Below are positions 35,050 through 48,760 of a DNA stretch of 64,000 bases, in pieces. The translations under genes and the position numbers were made by a program. The stretch is taken from NCBI RefSeq assembly GCF_022201045.2, contig NC_068560.1:36233001-36297000 (forward strand), in the 5' to 3' direction. Below the pieces are notes generated by a model, which worked only from the letters and a program-made list of their open reading frames with translations, searched no databases and had not been told where the DNA came from. Source of the stretch: Citrus sinensis. Its lineage: Eukaryota; Streptophyta; Magnoliopsida; Sapindales; Rutaceae. The first letter of the stretch is position 1. Each line of letters opens with the position of its first letter.

Positions 35050-35376
35050 ATGACCGACGTAAATTCCAAAGATAAGTCCAATCTCTCAATCTCAGTCTCA
35101 GTCTCATCGGAGGCTGACAGCATCGGCAATACAGAAGATCAAGAAGAGCCGGAAGGCCAGAACATTGTCACCAGCCATGTCTACTTGAGACCGACGCACA
35201 CTTCACGAAGTTTAGACAAGGAAACGGTTTTGCGGCGTATTCGTCATCGTAAGAGAATGGATAAGGTCAGAAATGCTGTGCAAGGTGTCCTTCGCCTTGG
35301 CCCTGTTTCGCCTAAGACTGACAGCCCCTCCGCCCCTCAGTTGAAGTGGGTCGATGATCCTTTTGCTGCTCTTTAA
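35050..35376 (+). CDS. Small conserved plant protein of unknown function
   Basis: An intronless gene for 108 aa, starting at the first ATG after a TATA box. The N-terminal 45 residues are polar and serine-rich, probably disordered. The central block, LDKETVLRRIRHRKRMDKVRNAVQ, is strongly basic, and the C-terminus ends KWVDDPFAAL. I recall the VLRRIRHRK..NKVRNA..Q block with a KWVDDAFAAP-like end from an uncharacterised family of small angiosperm proteins. The conserved basic helix suggests binding of nucleic acid or another acidic partner, but this is only inference. There is no signal peptide and no membrane span. Confidence 0.7.
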   Translation: MTDVNSKDKSNLSISVSVSSEADSIGNTEDQEEPEGQNIVTSHVYLRPTHTSRSLDKETVLRRIRHRKRMDKVRNAVQGVLRLGPVSPKTDSPSAPQLKWVDDPFAAL

Positions 35377-38300
35377 TTCTTCGACACCATCCAATTCCAA
35401 GTCCATCCATTCCCACTCGCTTGCTTTACTCATATATATTTATCTATGTGTATATATAGATTTTTCTTTTACTTATTGTATACAGGAGTCCTTTCTTACC
35501 TTTCTCTACTTTGGATGCACAAGTTGCTTGCAGAAGTTGTACAATTGATAACACAACGTTGAATCGAGCAGCTTTAATAATTGCTGGTATTAGTACAGAA
35601 TTCTCCAACTTAATTCCGATCTTGATTTCGCAGTATACCATCTCCTTCACTCTAGTTGTTGCCACTGGCCAGTCATCACCGTTTTAAGTTTTGCGGCCAG
35701 ATTATAAGTTATAAATTTTTTATTGCTACAATTTCATTACTTTCTGACACATTTTGCTATGGAAAAATTATTAAAAAAAAAAAAAAGAAGAAGAGGGGTG
35801 CCCAAATATATATATTCGAATAATTAGAAAAATAAATTATTTTTGAAAACCAAGGGCAACCCAAATAAAAAGTTTTGAACATTGCTGGTTAAAATTTGGC
35901 AGATTTTTGTTCCACTTCGAACATCATTACACAGCAGCGCACTCTACACACTGCTATCTTATTTTATATATCATGGCATCTCTACTTTTCCAAGATTATT
36001 TTTCTAAGAAGAATAATCACTTTAAATATATGCACTCCATAAAGTATATATTGGAATTTGGAGGTAATCTGCTTTAACTAGTTTTTCTCCTGCTCGAATA
36101 TGGTATGTTTATTGAAAGTGACATTCTACCAAATTACGGTATTATCTGACGGAGGAAACTTTAATAGCTTATAGCTAAAATGTAATAGCAAGGTGTGTCT
36201 TTTTGTTAAGATTTGAGAATCCTAGCTTTTCTAATCGTCATAAGATTAGGATCATCCTTACCTGTGGCCCTCGATCCGAAGCGTAAATATCACATAAAAA
36301 GGTGAAGCGGTATGCGTATTGTTGAAGACATAATTTGAGATCAGTTGCGTGTTTAATTGCTGCCTCTTCATCAATAGGGTAAAGTCATCCGACTCGGGTC
36401 CTAATAACAAAAGACTTTTTAGAAGAATGTCAAGGATAAACTGGGATGACTGTGGGTTTGCTTCGTTTGGGCTTCAGGAGCCTGATTACCCGAGCGGGCT
36501 ATCTGATTTCTTTCCATGTGTAGCTATTCGGCCCCCATTTCTTTTTTCAATCGACAATTCGAAGTCGGACTTATGACTAAAATCATTATGAAGGATAATT
36601 TTTTTTTTTTAGGAAATTATTTCTTCACTACCTTTGTTCATAAACTTATATCAAGCAATCACTTTGACATTAAGAATTTAGATAAAATGACTATTTTATC
36701 TCTAGATGAATTAAAAAATATTTTAATTATAATTTTTTATTTTTAAAATTTTTGAAGGATAAAATAGTCTGCTAATTCATTTAAGGGTAAAATAGTAATT
36801 TTATTTAAATTCTTGATGTCAAAGTGTTTGATTGATACAAGTTTAAAAATAAAAGTAGTGAAAAGAGTATGTCAAAATTTTGTGGTGAATAGATATACAT
36901 ATGACAAAATAAAAGTAGTGCAGAGATAATTTTCTTTTATTTTTAAAATATATTTGAGAACAAAAGTTGGAAAAAACTGTTAGAGGTATTTGCCTTCCAA
37001 CGTAGTTTTCCTTTCCATTTTCGTGCATAATAGTTTTGGGTTTAGTTAAGCAACGATTTCCCTGATCTCTTTCCAAACAAAAATAAATAAATAGTGAGTG
37101 TTTCCAAAACGTTGGTTGAAATACATGAATAAAAATACTGCTTTGGTCTCTTGAGATTGTTTTCTTAATTAATTTTTTGTGATTTTGAGTTGCACTGTAA
37201 AGGAATGAAGAAATAAAAGAGTTTCCTCGTTGACTCATAAAACTAGGCCTGCATAGTGAAAAAAGATATTTGAAGTCCACTTAGCAGGCATTCACACACT
37301 TAATTCTACGTTCAGACCAAGCGTATGAGGCCTGCAAAGCTCATCCATCAACTTCAAAAAGATATTTGGAAAAAAAAAAAAAAAACTACTTTTTGACCAT
37401 AATTATCTCTATATCTTTCTCCGTGTCCAATTTTATTTTATTTTCTATTTTTTTTAATACATGTATTACAGTTAGAAATTCATTGATATTCATTATCAAC
37501 AATCTATTTAAGGCTATTCTAAATTAAGACACAACTTAAATTTTTAACCTCATTTAATATCAATGGGAGGGATATTCAACTTCACCCTCTTAGACCCATT
37601 AAAAATATGGTTGTTACCGATAGACTATGAGTCCACATGTCCAAAAATCATTGAACTCGATTAATTAGGACCAAATGACATGTTCAAGACGAGAGGGTGA
37701 CACGAGATGGATTGTTTCATACTTTTTATCGCATGCACTCTTTTGTCACATGATGGGCCATGTCCCCAATTTCAGGCTTTTGGACACAACACACAGCACA
37801 GAGACGAGGCGTCATAACAAACTTGGATTTATTATGCTATGATTGTCTCGGTCTATTAGTTGGAAATCCTCTTATCGATTGAATATTATTGGATTCAACC
37901 AGAGACTAATTAAAGTGTTGAGACAAGACAATGAAAGCGATGAACAATTTATTCAATTATAGTCATTATCGCTTTCAAAGATCCATCGCAAAGACATGAA
38001 AGGAAGGAGTGCAAAACACGCCTTAAATTATTTCCAATCCTAAGTGGTCCTTTAATTTTTCTTTTACTCTAATTTTTATTTTATGGCTCTTCACAGACAC
38101 AAGTGCAAGCTTGCAAAGATTAATAATGCCATTTTGCTGATCGTAGATCATTCACACCACACGGCAGGGGAAACAATGTGGGGTCTCTTCTCCCCTTACT
38201 ATGCGTTCATATATTAATTTTTTGTTGATCAATGTCATAGAGCGAATTCTTAGCTAAATAGTAAAAATCAGTCTCAACCACTAGTGTGAGGAAAATAATT

Positions 38301-40256
38301 CCTCACAAGTGTGAGGAAAGTATTTAAGTCCCCACAAATGTATTGTATATGTTTAATTTAAATTTTTTTACTTTAAATTTGAGTGAAAATAATCTTTTTT
38401 TTTTTTCTCATAACCACCAATTTGACTTAAGGGGGTGTTGATTTAATGGCAGTGGGCGGAAAAGAAGAATGAAAAAAAAAAAGAAAGCAAAAATCAGTCT
38501 CAAATATCTAAAACATGCGATAGTTACAATTACCAGTTAACATGCACCTCAAGTGTAAGTATGAATGATGAAATGCCGTGCTTGGCATTGCATCGGTTGA
38601 TATGTGCATGCCATCAAATTTTGGTGAATCTGCGTATGGTACGGTGTTCATTATTCAATTATGATCACGAGTAATTTATTATGTTGTTCAAAAGGGTCGG
38701 CTCCACGTCGCCACCTACCACCGAAAACTATAATTGTTCATTATGAAATTGATGATTCTACAGTTTGACTTCTTCCGAGCAACAGCATGCCAAATTCCAC
38801 CAAGTGCAAAGGGAGTGAACAAAATTTCGATTGCGTGCGTTGAAATTAATACAATTATCTTCCATTTCTTTATCCGTAGTCTGTTAGCTTCATTCATTTG
38901 GCAAGAATTTACCCACTTTGACTTCTTGACCCCTGTTTTTAATTTAAAATCCTATGGGACTTTAAATACTTGCATTTTTTTTAAATGAACCACTGTAGGA
39001 GCTTGAACTCATGCTACCAGATCTCTAACTTGAAAGCACCATTAATGTATAAATATTAACTTATTCAAGTGTTACGTAGACGAAACTAAATTTTTTTTAT
39101 CCATGTGACCATAGCTCGTATTTGACGATTTACTCCTACATTTACATATGTTTTTTAGGTGAGAAAATAATCAAAATCATTAGCTGTTTAGAAATTTAAT
39201 TATTTTCCTCTTAGATTTCAAAACTTTTTTTTAACGCCGTCGAAATTTTGATGGATTTTAAAGAATGATAGGAAATTGATTAATTTTGACAAATAATAAG
39301 GGATTTTTATTTTTATTTTTTCAATTTTTAGACTTTAGCTTCTAGAAGTTTACAATAATGACCTTCAACCCTTCCCAAACTTGGTACCCTTGGTGCATGG
39401 AAAACATCTTATGGACTCAGTTTCAGGTTCCAATCCCACAAAGGGGAGAACACTCTTTCTACAGCGCTCTTTTTTCCCTGAAATACCCAAAACACCCTTC
39501 TCCTTTGTAGCAGAAGCAAAGGGCATCGTCATTTTTTAACCCAAAAAAGAAAAAAGAAAAAAGAAAAAGAAAAGAAAGTCAAAGCCTCAACCAGAATTTT
39601 ATCAAGATTACATATATTGAAACAAAGGAGAGAGAGAGATCGAGTTCGCAATCATGGGCATGGACTCACACTCTTTGTTAATTCAAGAGTTCAATACCAA
39701 ACCAAGCAAGGCGACATTCAAAAGCAGTTAGACCTTTGTTTATTTATTTACTTTTAAATCATGCATTCCACCCTAAATTAAACCTATCCATCATCACTTA
39801 AGTCGTTCATCTCTCTACTTAGTCTTTCATCTCTCTTGGTTTCTTTTACTTTTTTCCTCTGTCCAACTGAGGTATCCCGGATCTTAATATAGTATGTTTG
39901 TCACTAGGTTTGTCACCAGGTGACATCAAGACCAAAATTTCAATATTTCCTTTCACGAACTGTACGCAAGAGTCCCTCTTCCTCGCAATTTTCATTTATT
40001 AATTTTAATCAATCCTTATCTATCTTTCTTTCCTCTGACGTCGACAAAGTTAAAATCCCTTTTTTTCTGAGCCATGTCTGCTTTTACGGCCAAATGGCAT
40101 TAATTCTACTCAACAATAACAGCATTAACGACTAATTAATAATCTCCTTCTTCTTCAAACTTGTTTAACCCCTCACAACCAGCTTCATTGAATGCTTTCA
40201 TCCTCCTTCCCTTCGAATTTGATCTTTCTTTCTATGGTTAATTGAATCATTGAAAC
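35377..40256. other. Intergenic between the small gene and the WAKL gene
   Basis: Nearly 4.9 kb without a recognisable gene. It includes an inverted-repeat element at 36626-36860. A small perfect hairpin (GTGAGGAA facing TTCCTCAC) lies near 38287-38308. The open frames near 36349, 36843, 38734 and 39920 show no domain, and the last of these lies in the WAKL gene's promoter region. Confidence 0.5.
36626..36860. mobile_element. MITE with about 55-bp terminal inverted repeats, class uncertain
   Basis: The left arm (CACTACCTTTGTTCATAAAC...) and the inverse of the right arm (CACTACTTTTATTTTTAAAC...) align for about 55 bp, including the shared CACTTTGACATYAAGAATTT. The ends read CACTAC/GTAGTG, suggestive of CACTA elements, but the flanking 3-mers (ctt and aaa) do not match. 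The boundaries may therefore be a few bases further out and the class is open. Confidence 0.65.
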
Positions 40257-43200
40257 ATGACTCTAAAGCCACCAATTCTCTTCTTCTTACGAATCTTGAT
40301 AATATTTCCATTAATCACTGGCACAACTCATGGATGTAACAGAGCATGCGGCAGCAACCCGGTTCCTTATCCATTTGGATTCTCCACCGGCTGCCCTATT
40401 CGTCTGAATTGCAGCTCATCATCAAAAAATGCTCAGATTTCAATCGGCGAGTTTCCAATCCAAACCATGAAAAGTGATCACATCAAAATCATCATGGAAC
40501 CCATTTGTAACCGTTCAATCCAAACCCTTCACCAACTATTTAGCCAAAACTATGCCCCAACATCAAGAAACGGAATACTATTAAGCAGCTGCAACTCCTC
40601 CAAGGTTACCGCATGTAAGATACCTTTAATTGACGTCAGGACTCAGTTTAACTCTATTAAATGCGACTCTAGTAGTAATAGCAGCAGTATAAGCTGCTAT
40701 TCAGAGGAGAAAAATGATCGTGAATTTATTGATTATGAAAACGCGACCAAACAGCAGTGCAAGTTTCTTCTGTCAGCTATATCCTCGGAGCTGTTTAATA
40801 CTTCGGCGGCGTCGATTAATATTTCAGCAGCTTCGTTAGATGTTAAGGTGCTTGAGGTCGGCTGGTGGCTTAATGGACATTGCCACTGTTCTCAGAATGC
40901 TAATTGTACTCCTGTTCTAACGCCTCATGGACGGTCAGGATTTCGATGCGGTTGCAACAAAGGGTTTGAAGGGGATGGGTACCCTGCCGGCTCGGGCTGC
41001 CGTAAAGGTCAGTAATTAATTAGTTCTTGTTAGTTCTCAGGACTTATTTATTTTTGGTTTTGATTATGGGATTAATTAGGTGACTAATTAAGTAATCCGG
41101 CCAGAACTTAATTATCTCACCTCAAAGTGCAGTGTTGTAGGAATAGGAAATAATCAGAATTAATTACTAGATACTCTGCAAAAAAATTCTGATGCCTTAT
41201 AAATGAAATAGTCTGCAATTAGCTCTCTAACAGACTATCAGTTAGTATCCGTGAAATAGACGCACTTGATTAGAGTTCGGTTTCTCTACTAGAACTTGTG
41301 ATTAGTATTTAGTAGTGAGACTCGACCGACATAATCGTTCTATGTACATATATCCAAACGGGAAGGCTGCAGTGATATTGTTGAAAACTGAATGCATTAT
41401 CTTTGCCTGATCCCAGGCCCTGCTTTCGGGGCAAAAAAGTAAACACCAACTCGCTTAAAAGTCTATGATTTAAATGTACGTCTGTATGAAAAAAAAATAA
41501 GAGTAATCTATACTAAAGAAGGACTACGTATATAATATGCTCTTAAGGGCCAGCTATTTCATCTTAAGAAGTCAAATTAAAGTAATCAACTAGTAACTAG
41601 GGCCATCTTAACATTTGATGGAAGAAATTGTTTTTGTTTGAGCAAGGAATAAGTATTGACTATAAACCGAGTTCAATTAACAAGCACAAAAATGGGTAGT
41701 TTTACCTACTACATCTACGACCCAGGGACCCCCTAAATTATTTGTTTCAGGAAATTGTATGCAGATCACTATGTAACTTAGACTTCTAAATATGGCTAAT
41801 CAAATAAAATAAATCCACGTTTAAACCATCTGATGAGGTGGAGCTTGGAAGGCTTGCAATACTTACGTTACGGACTGAGAATTATAAACGAATGAATATG
41901 TCTTTAATTAAAAGATAAAGCACATGATGAATTGTCAATTGTTGATGATACACTCCACTTTCATAGTTGGTACGAGAAAGCTCCATTTTTGTCAAACTTC
42001 GGAATTAAAATATGAGGAGATAGGCTTGATTAATTTTATATGATATAGCCACAGGCATTTCTCACGCAAGATATAGTGAATCGCAGACTTGCTGGTTTTG
42101 TCGTAAAATAAAAGTAACTCAATAAATCTATTGATTTAACTAGTTGATCATAATCTGGTTGTAATTATACATGCTGAAAAAGGTTTCCTTTGATTTTTGT
42201 TGTATAAACAGCTTCTTGCAATGCTGCAAAGTACATATCCGGTCAATGCGGAGGAAAAACTAGAATCGCTGTTCTTATAATTGGAGGTATCTCTTAATTT
42301 TTACCGAATCCCTGCGGAATATACTTATTCTCCTTAAGTTTCTGTCTACTATTGATCTCTTAATTCAAACATTTTGGTCAAGCAATTTATTTCGCATTAT
42401 TGTATCAACCCAACGTCTCAAATGACTTTGTAAATCAGATAATGATCTGTAACATGAAATAAGAAAGCAAGACAAATCATTTTTTTTTGGCCAAGTTTAG
42501 AACTAGAAGTATGGCAAGTGGAGTCACATTCTAAATTTTCATTCCCTGATTATTGGTTGTTAATTTCTCTTTTTCAGGCAGCACTGCTGGAGCATCTTTG
42601 ATAATAAGTATGCGTCTGTTGTGCTGTTTGATGCGAAGGCGTTCATATTATAGGGCAAGAAAAAGCACAAAACGCTGCTTAAAAGAGGCTAGAGGAATTA
42701 GCAATATTCCCATATATCCCTACAAAGAAATAGAGAAAGCCACTATCGGGTTCTCAGAGAAACAGAGGCTTGGAACTGGTGCCTTTGGAACAGTTTATGC
42801 AGGGAAGCTCCAAAATGATTTGTTGGTTGCAATCAAAAGAATCAAACATAGAGACACCGATGGGATTCAGCAGGTCGTGAATGAGATAAAGCTCATCTCA
42901 TGTGTGAGCCACCCGAATCTAGTCCGGCTCCTAGGTTGCTCCATAGAACGTGGGGAACAGATTCTTGTCTATGAATTCATGCCCAATGGAACATTGTGCC
43001 AGCATTTACAAAGAGAAAGAGGCGATGGACTTTCCTGGCCAATACGCCTCACAATTGCCATGGAAACAGCACAAGCCATAGCTCATCTCCACTCTGCCAT
43101 CAATCCACCAATATACCACCGAGACATAAAGTCCAGCAACATTCTCTTGGATTACAACTTCAAGTCCAAAGTTGCTGATTTTGGTCTGTCTAGACTTGGT

Positions 43201-43773
43201 ATGACCGAAATATCCCACATCTCTACAGCGCCGCAAGGGACTCCAGGATATCTTGATCCACAGTATCATCAGAACTTTCATCTTTCAGACAAAAGTGATG
43301 TATATAGCTTCGGAGTAGTGCTTGTAGAGATCATAACAGCCTTGAAAGTAGTGGACTTTTCTAGGCCTCCAAACGAAGTGAATTTAGCGGCTCTTGCCGC
43401 TGACAGGATAAGCAAGGGACGTTTGGATGAGATTATAGATCCATTAATCATAGAGCATCGTGGTCATAGTGATGCTGGGACACTTGCTTCTGTGCATAAG
43501 GTGGCCGAGTTGGCATTTAGATGCCTTGCATTTCACAGAGACATGAGGCCTTCAATGACGGAAGTGGCAACTGAATTGGAACATATAAGGACTAGGACAA
43601 TGGAAGATATCAATTGTACAGCTTCATTGGAGGCATCTCTGTGCTCTTCATCGTATAATGCAAGCGAAAGAATGAAGGATAATTCTCCTCCGTCGGTTCA
43701 AGATTCATGGTCAAGTGAACAAAGCTCGTCATCACCTTTATCAAACAGTTTGTTAAGTAACGTAGTCCAATGA
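40257..43773 (+). CDS. WAKL14: Wall-associated receptor kinase-like, WAKL14-type
   Basis: A plasma-membrane receptor kinase whose outer part is expected to bind cell-wall pectin or fragments. Exons 40257-41007, 42212-42286 and 42578-43773, all GT..AG with matching phases, give 673 aa. Order of parts: signal peptide (about residues 1-26); cysteine-rich GUB_WAK domain with the hallmark CGSNPVPYPFGF; EGF-like segment (CHCSQNANC ... CGCNKGFEGDGY); a membrane span near IAVLIIGG-STAGASLIIS encoded across exons 2 and 3; a basic stop-transfer; and a complete serine/threonine kinase with LGTGAFGTVYAGKL, AIKRIK, HRDIKSSN and ADFGLSRL. The HRD arginine and all catalytic residues are present, so it should be active. 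Architecture, length and a serine-rich tail fit the WAKL14/WAKL20 branch. Intron 1 is 1.2 kb and has no recognised insert. Confidence 0.9.
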
Positions 43774-44186
43774 TTGAGTCTTTACTTTGCATGCTAGCCT
43801 CGTTTCATCGCGTTTTTATTTCGTGTTATAAATGCAGTAGCGCTGCTCAGTCAACAGTTTTGTTACCTCCCCATGTATAATCCTGATCAATTTGTTAATA
43901 GTTTTCTTTTTTCTTTTCCTTTACCAATTTTAGATTCAAAATCTTCATTTTCACCGAATACGACAAATATTTTACTCTATTATGTACGTGGATTACGAGA
44001 AACATGACTTTTATAAAATTAGTTGTCACCGTCACAGATAATATGGAGAAAAGTTTTATAGATTAAACCTCAGATATTAATTTGACATGATAGCTCATCT
44101 CTTTTAAGAATTCAATCCGTCTCCTGGAGCATTTTTTATTGTATTCTTAATCCAGCATATCCAAATGCTTGCCGCATTAGCTTACC

Positions 44187-44701
44187 TTTTTTTCTTTTTC
44201 TTTTTTCTCTTTTCCTTCTTTGGCGGCTTGCGTTTCTTTTTCTTTTTTTTCCTTCTTCTTTCTTTTCCATTTGCTTTTTGTTTTAACTTTTTTTTTTGTT
44301 TATAATAATAATAAAAAATAAAAATAACTTTTTAATTTAATATTATATTATATAATATTTTTATTTTTAAATTATAATTTAATATAATTTAATAAATATA
44401 TAATTTTTTATTCAATAATATTATATTATAATTTATTAATAAATTTATAATGTAATATAACTAATAATAAATATTTAAATATGAACAAATTTGAATAATA
44501 TTAATTTAAAATTAATAAGAATATTAATATTAATATAATAAAATTTAAATTAATTATAAAAAATTAATACAATACATTGTAGTGCCAAATATTGTACAAT
44601 ATTATTATAATACAATGCTAATATAATACAGCATAATACAATACATCAGCATTAAAATAATGCAATACAGCATAATACAATACAGTGTGCCAAACGCACC
44701 C
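44187..44701. repeat. Pyrimidine tract followed by AT-rich element ending in a GGGTGCGTTTGG-type terminus
   Basis: A C/T-rich tract (44187-44300) leads into almost pure A+T, then repeated ATACAATACAGCATAAT words, and ends in GTGTGCCAAACGCACCC. The inverse of that end, GGGTGCGTTTGG, is a common terminus of plant MITEs. No matching left end could be found, so the left boundary is a guess. Confidence 0.4.
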
Positions 44702-45186
44702 AAATTGTATAAGACCAGGTAGTCGTCCTTCTAATCTTCAGTTTGTTTTTAAAAGAGGAAATACTTTTTGGAAGCTTCTGTGCACAACCCATTTAAATAA
44801 ATCAAATAAAATAAATTTCGTTGATAAAAGAGTATTCGGTAAATATCCTTTGCCGATTAAAAAGCTGACTTGTTGAAATCATTCCATGTCCAACCAATTT
44901 GGCATATTATTTTGGATTGGATTAAGGCAATCTTTAAGTTACATTTAGTGTAACTTGCAATTGCCAAAAACCATGCAAAAATAGTGAAGGTTGGATGTGG
45001 CGGCTATTAGGTTGTCAATTTAAAATAATATATATTAATGTTGTAAAATACAAGGAAATTTGATAGTAAAAGGGAATTTTTTTAATTTAATTTTAATTAG
45101 TAAATCCATGCTTTCTTTGGAAAATTGAAATTTTATTTGGCTGTCGAGAAGACTTTAGAAGCCAAAATTTTCCTAATTTTAAGTGT

Positions 45187-45245
45187 ATATGTATGTATGT
45201 ATGTACGTACGTGTATTAGTTTTATTTATTTATTTATTTATTTAC
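45187..45245. repeat. GTAT and TTTA microsatellites
   Basis: A short (TATG)n run with TACG variants is followed within 20 bp by (TTTA)n, about six units. Another (TTTA)n of similar size lies at about 45766-45786. Confidence 0.8.
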
Positions 45246-45847
45246 AGGCATAATAGTGATAAAAGATTAAATCGTGACAAAAGCTTAAATCATTTTTTTA
45301 GCCCTCCCTTTGCAATATTTGAACATCGGTGGTTATTAAAATCTGTTGTCTAAAAATTATTCAATTAATCCCTTCGGATGGGATTTGCAAAATTACACAT
45401 AGAAAGGGATAAAATGAACAAACTATCTGTATTTTAATATTTTTCTTATCATCACTTGGCAATATTGTAGGTTAGCAATTAACATTTGAAAATATTATAG
45501 CCAATCGTTTTAGGAAATCAACCCGAGCATTGCATAGGGGTATCTTGTTTATTTTATTTTGAATTTAAGAACTCTCTTAAGTAATAAGGTGGTGCATCTC
45601 ATCTTGATTTAGATTTAAGCTTCCATGAGTAAGGCGTTTGAATAAATTAATCAAGTACAAGCAAATTGAGTTGAAGAATCTTTAGCAGCAGATCCATGCA
45701 GGCCGACTATAAAACATATGTAACTTGTTGATTTGATCCCATGTCCAAGTAGAATTCTATCCAAGTTATTTATTTATTTATTTATTGCTATCCCGTATGG
45801 CATGTTCAAATATAAACATATGGAGTAAAAAATACTTTCCTTGATAT

Positions 45848-46654
45848 TAGTGGCGGATTTAGAAAAATAATTTACCGGGGGCTAAATTAAATAACAAAAT
45901 GTAAAAATTGAAACTTAAATATATAAAATTTTTGGTAACCCACTTACTATTGTTTTCTACGCGATTTCATATTCTGAAAATATTGTGCAATAGACTTAGT
46001 ATCAATACTATTAAATCCATCTTTTTTCTACACAAACAATCAAATTATCATTCATTCATTCATCTCCTATCCGATTCCGAAGTTCATTCTTCACAAATTT
46101 CATTGCTCAAAATTATATATATGAGTACTTATGTAAAAATAAATTAATTACAATTGAAAAAATTAATTTACTAATAGTTATAAACAAAATCACTAAAAAA
46201 AGAAATTGTAAAGACTAGAATTAGTCACTTGAACAATTACAATTTATATAGAGATGTGTTGACATGTGAACAAAAAATAAAATACGAAATTCTTAACTTA
46301 ATTTGAAAAAAAAAACCGAAAAGAACATGTTTATTCTCACTGCGATTATGAGAATAAAGAACAGAACTGATGCCTGCAACTTCCTCTTTTCTTCAAGACA
46401 ATCCCTAATTACAAGTTTGGCAATCACGGTTCAGTTTTGGGATTATAAAAATTTTGGGCTGTGGGCTTTATTTTTTTAAGTAAAATTATTACTTTATAAT
46501 TATTAAAATAATAGTTTAAATTTTAAAGAATGAGATTATCTAATAATTTTTACAGGGATTATTTTAAATTTTAAATTTTCTTTTAAACAAAAAAAGATTT
46601 TTTTTTTCAGTGGGGGCTTGAGCCCCCAGTGGTCCTGCACTGCATCCACCCCTA
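45848..46654. mobile_element. Non-autonomous hAT transposon, 807 bp
   Basis: The left end TAGTGGCGGATTTAG matches the inverse of the right end, TAGGGGTGGATGCAG, at most positions. The element is flanked by a perfect 8-bp duplication, CTTGATAT, at 45840-45847 and 46655-46662. Next to the right end is a GGGGGCT/AGCCCCC hairpin (about 46612-46628), a typical hAT subterminal structure. The interior is AT-rich, with no transposase. Confidence 0.85.
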
Positions 46655-46773
46655 CTTGATATTCAAAAACTCAAGGTATACTCGGATGCATTCTGCTCAA
46701 AATTAAACGGCATCCAAGAATAAATGAGAGTTTAATTACGAATTAATACAAAAAAAAAATTCAGCATATTACT

Positions 46774-46958
46774 TTAATGGTGGGGTTATTTTAATTTAAA
46801 AATTTTATTGAGTATTTTAACATAAATTTTGAATTAAAATTAAAATAATATTTAACAATACTAATTCATTTATCATTAGATTACATGAGTTCAATGACTC
46901 AAATTTTATGTCAAAATTTTAAATAAAAAATTTTAAGTTAAAATTGTCTAACCCATTA
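46774..46958. mobile_element. Short inverted-repeat element (possible MITE)
   Basis: AATGGTGGGGTTATTTTAAT at the left is echoed inversely by TAACCCATT at the right, and the A/T-rich arms (TTAATTTAAAAATTTTAT facing AAAAAATTTTAAGTTAA) are complementary over roughly 50 bp. A clear duplication is not visible. Low complexity lowers confidence. Confidence 0.45.
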
Positions 46959-48429
46959 CTTAATAGCAAATACAGGCTATAATCTTATCTTCATCCCAAA
47001 ATTATTAAAAGAGATTCAATTTTTATTTTTATACAAAATGGCTAAAAAAAATACATTTTCTCACTTTTGTTAAGAGCAACAATAAACGTACAAAACGGTG
47101 TCAGAACAAGTTCAAAAAACTTGTTTTTAAGTTTTTTTTTTTTAATTAAGTGTCAAAACAATGTCTTTTTAAAATTTTACTTTTATCATAGTTTTGTATA
47201 TTTATCATTTTTCTTATCCTAATATATCACATTGTCACTAACATTTTTCAGGGTGACTCTATTTATCATTTTTGTATTCCCTCAAAATGCTCTAAACCCC
47301 CCACATATTATAAACAAAATTTTTAAATGACTAGTCTAGAATGAACTTGTACTGACGCACTACTGCATGCTTGTAAATTTGAAGGCAAAGGCTTAGTTAC
47401 CGTATCTGTAACTTGCGGCCAGCCATTATGATCAGTTAGATTTGAGAATCTAAAGTCGAATGGATGAGAAACAATAAAACAGAAACTATTTACAGGCATA
47501 TATGTGTCAAAGGATTTTTCAACAATTAGTGGGCAACCGGAGGCAATGGTTAGATGCATAAGAGCGAGTGACCGATAATGAAGAGAAAAAATTAAATTAG
47601 TGTAAGTAGATTAATTGTGAATCAATCACCCACAAAGTTTATTCTCCTCGAAATCAAGCACGAACTAGAAAGAGTGGGGCTCTCTATTTTAAAGCCTCGT
47701 TCAGTCAATAATCATAACACATGATTAATTTTATGACATTTGGAAGATTAAAGAGTTTATAACTTGTACAATTTACTAATATAGAGGATAAAAATTAATA
47801 AACTCGCTTATATAATCAAAAACTACCGTGTAGGGTGCGAGATTAGATAGAACTTCTTTACATGTAAATAAAATAAAAAACGCTGGAAATGATACATAGA
47901 CTAAAATCTCCAAACCATAAAAACAAACACAACCAACAAAAGAAAAAGAACAAAAAAAAAACTAAAATAAAGAAGAATTTAAACTAAAAAAAAAATAAAG
48001 CAAAGCCTAATAGAAGAGAAGAAACTATAAGAAGGTGAACACACACCCATAACGCCACTTATAATATACTTGCGATCAATTATTAATGTGAAGCCCTTCT
48101 TTGAACCAGAGGCACGCGTGCCAGCAACACTAAAATCGAGACTAAGATCAAGCCCCTAGTACTCTTAGGCTCAAACAATAAATAATTATCAGCCACCAAG
48201 TTCCCGTCAAAACCAAAATTCTCATCAAATTGGTCGGGATGTCAGTAAAGTGAAACTTGAAGCTCACAACCATATGTCCATATGCAAAATATCTGCCACA
48301 GTAGATTTGAAGAAAGTAGAGCACGTGGAGACCCTTTGAACATCCAAATTCAAAATCATGTCATCACCATCACCATTCGCAAAGAAGAATCACCAATTCA
48401 CCATGATCATAAGTCTCAACAGCTAAATT

Positions 48430-48760
48430 AGATTCAACTTGGACCTCAAAATCCTCAACATGTCCAAGCCCGAATTAGGAGGGACAAAAGCATCATTAAC
48501 CGTATTAGGCTGCAAAGCCGAACGAGAGCTTTGACCTTTATCCACAGGAACCTAGGCAATAATATCCAAAACATACCCCTAGGGCCAATTATCTGCGACA
48601 ACCACGTACTGAGGAATATGAGCCACCTAAGGCTACATATCTGCATCTGATATTGGCCTTTTACACCTATCCGAAAATTATATCAAACGGAGCCTTAGAG
48701 ACAGCAAAAGACAAAGGCTGCCGATCAAAGCCATGCGGCGGAGGTCCGATATTTAGTTGA
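48430..48760 (-). pseudogene. Decayed coding-like sequence, possibly retrotransposon
   Basis: On the minus strand one frame reads VAHIPQYVVVADNWP, then DKGQSSRSALQPNTVNDAF, then PPNSGLDMLRILRSKLNL, with three stops between. Codon-like composition over about 230 bp suggests a once-coding stretch, perhaps the region after the zinc knuckle in a LINE ORF1. The domain itself is not recognisable. Confidence 0.25.
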
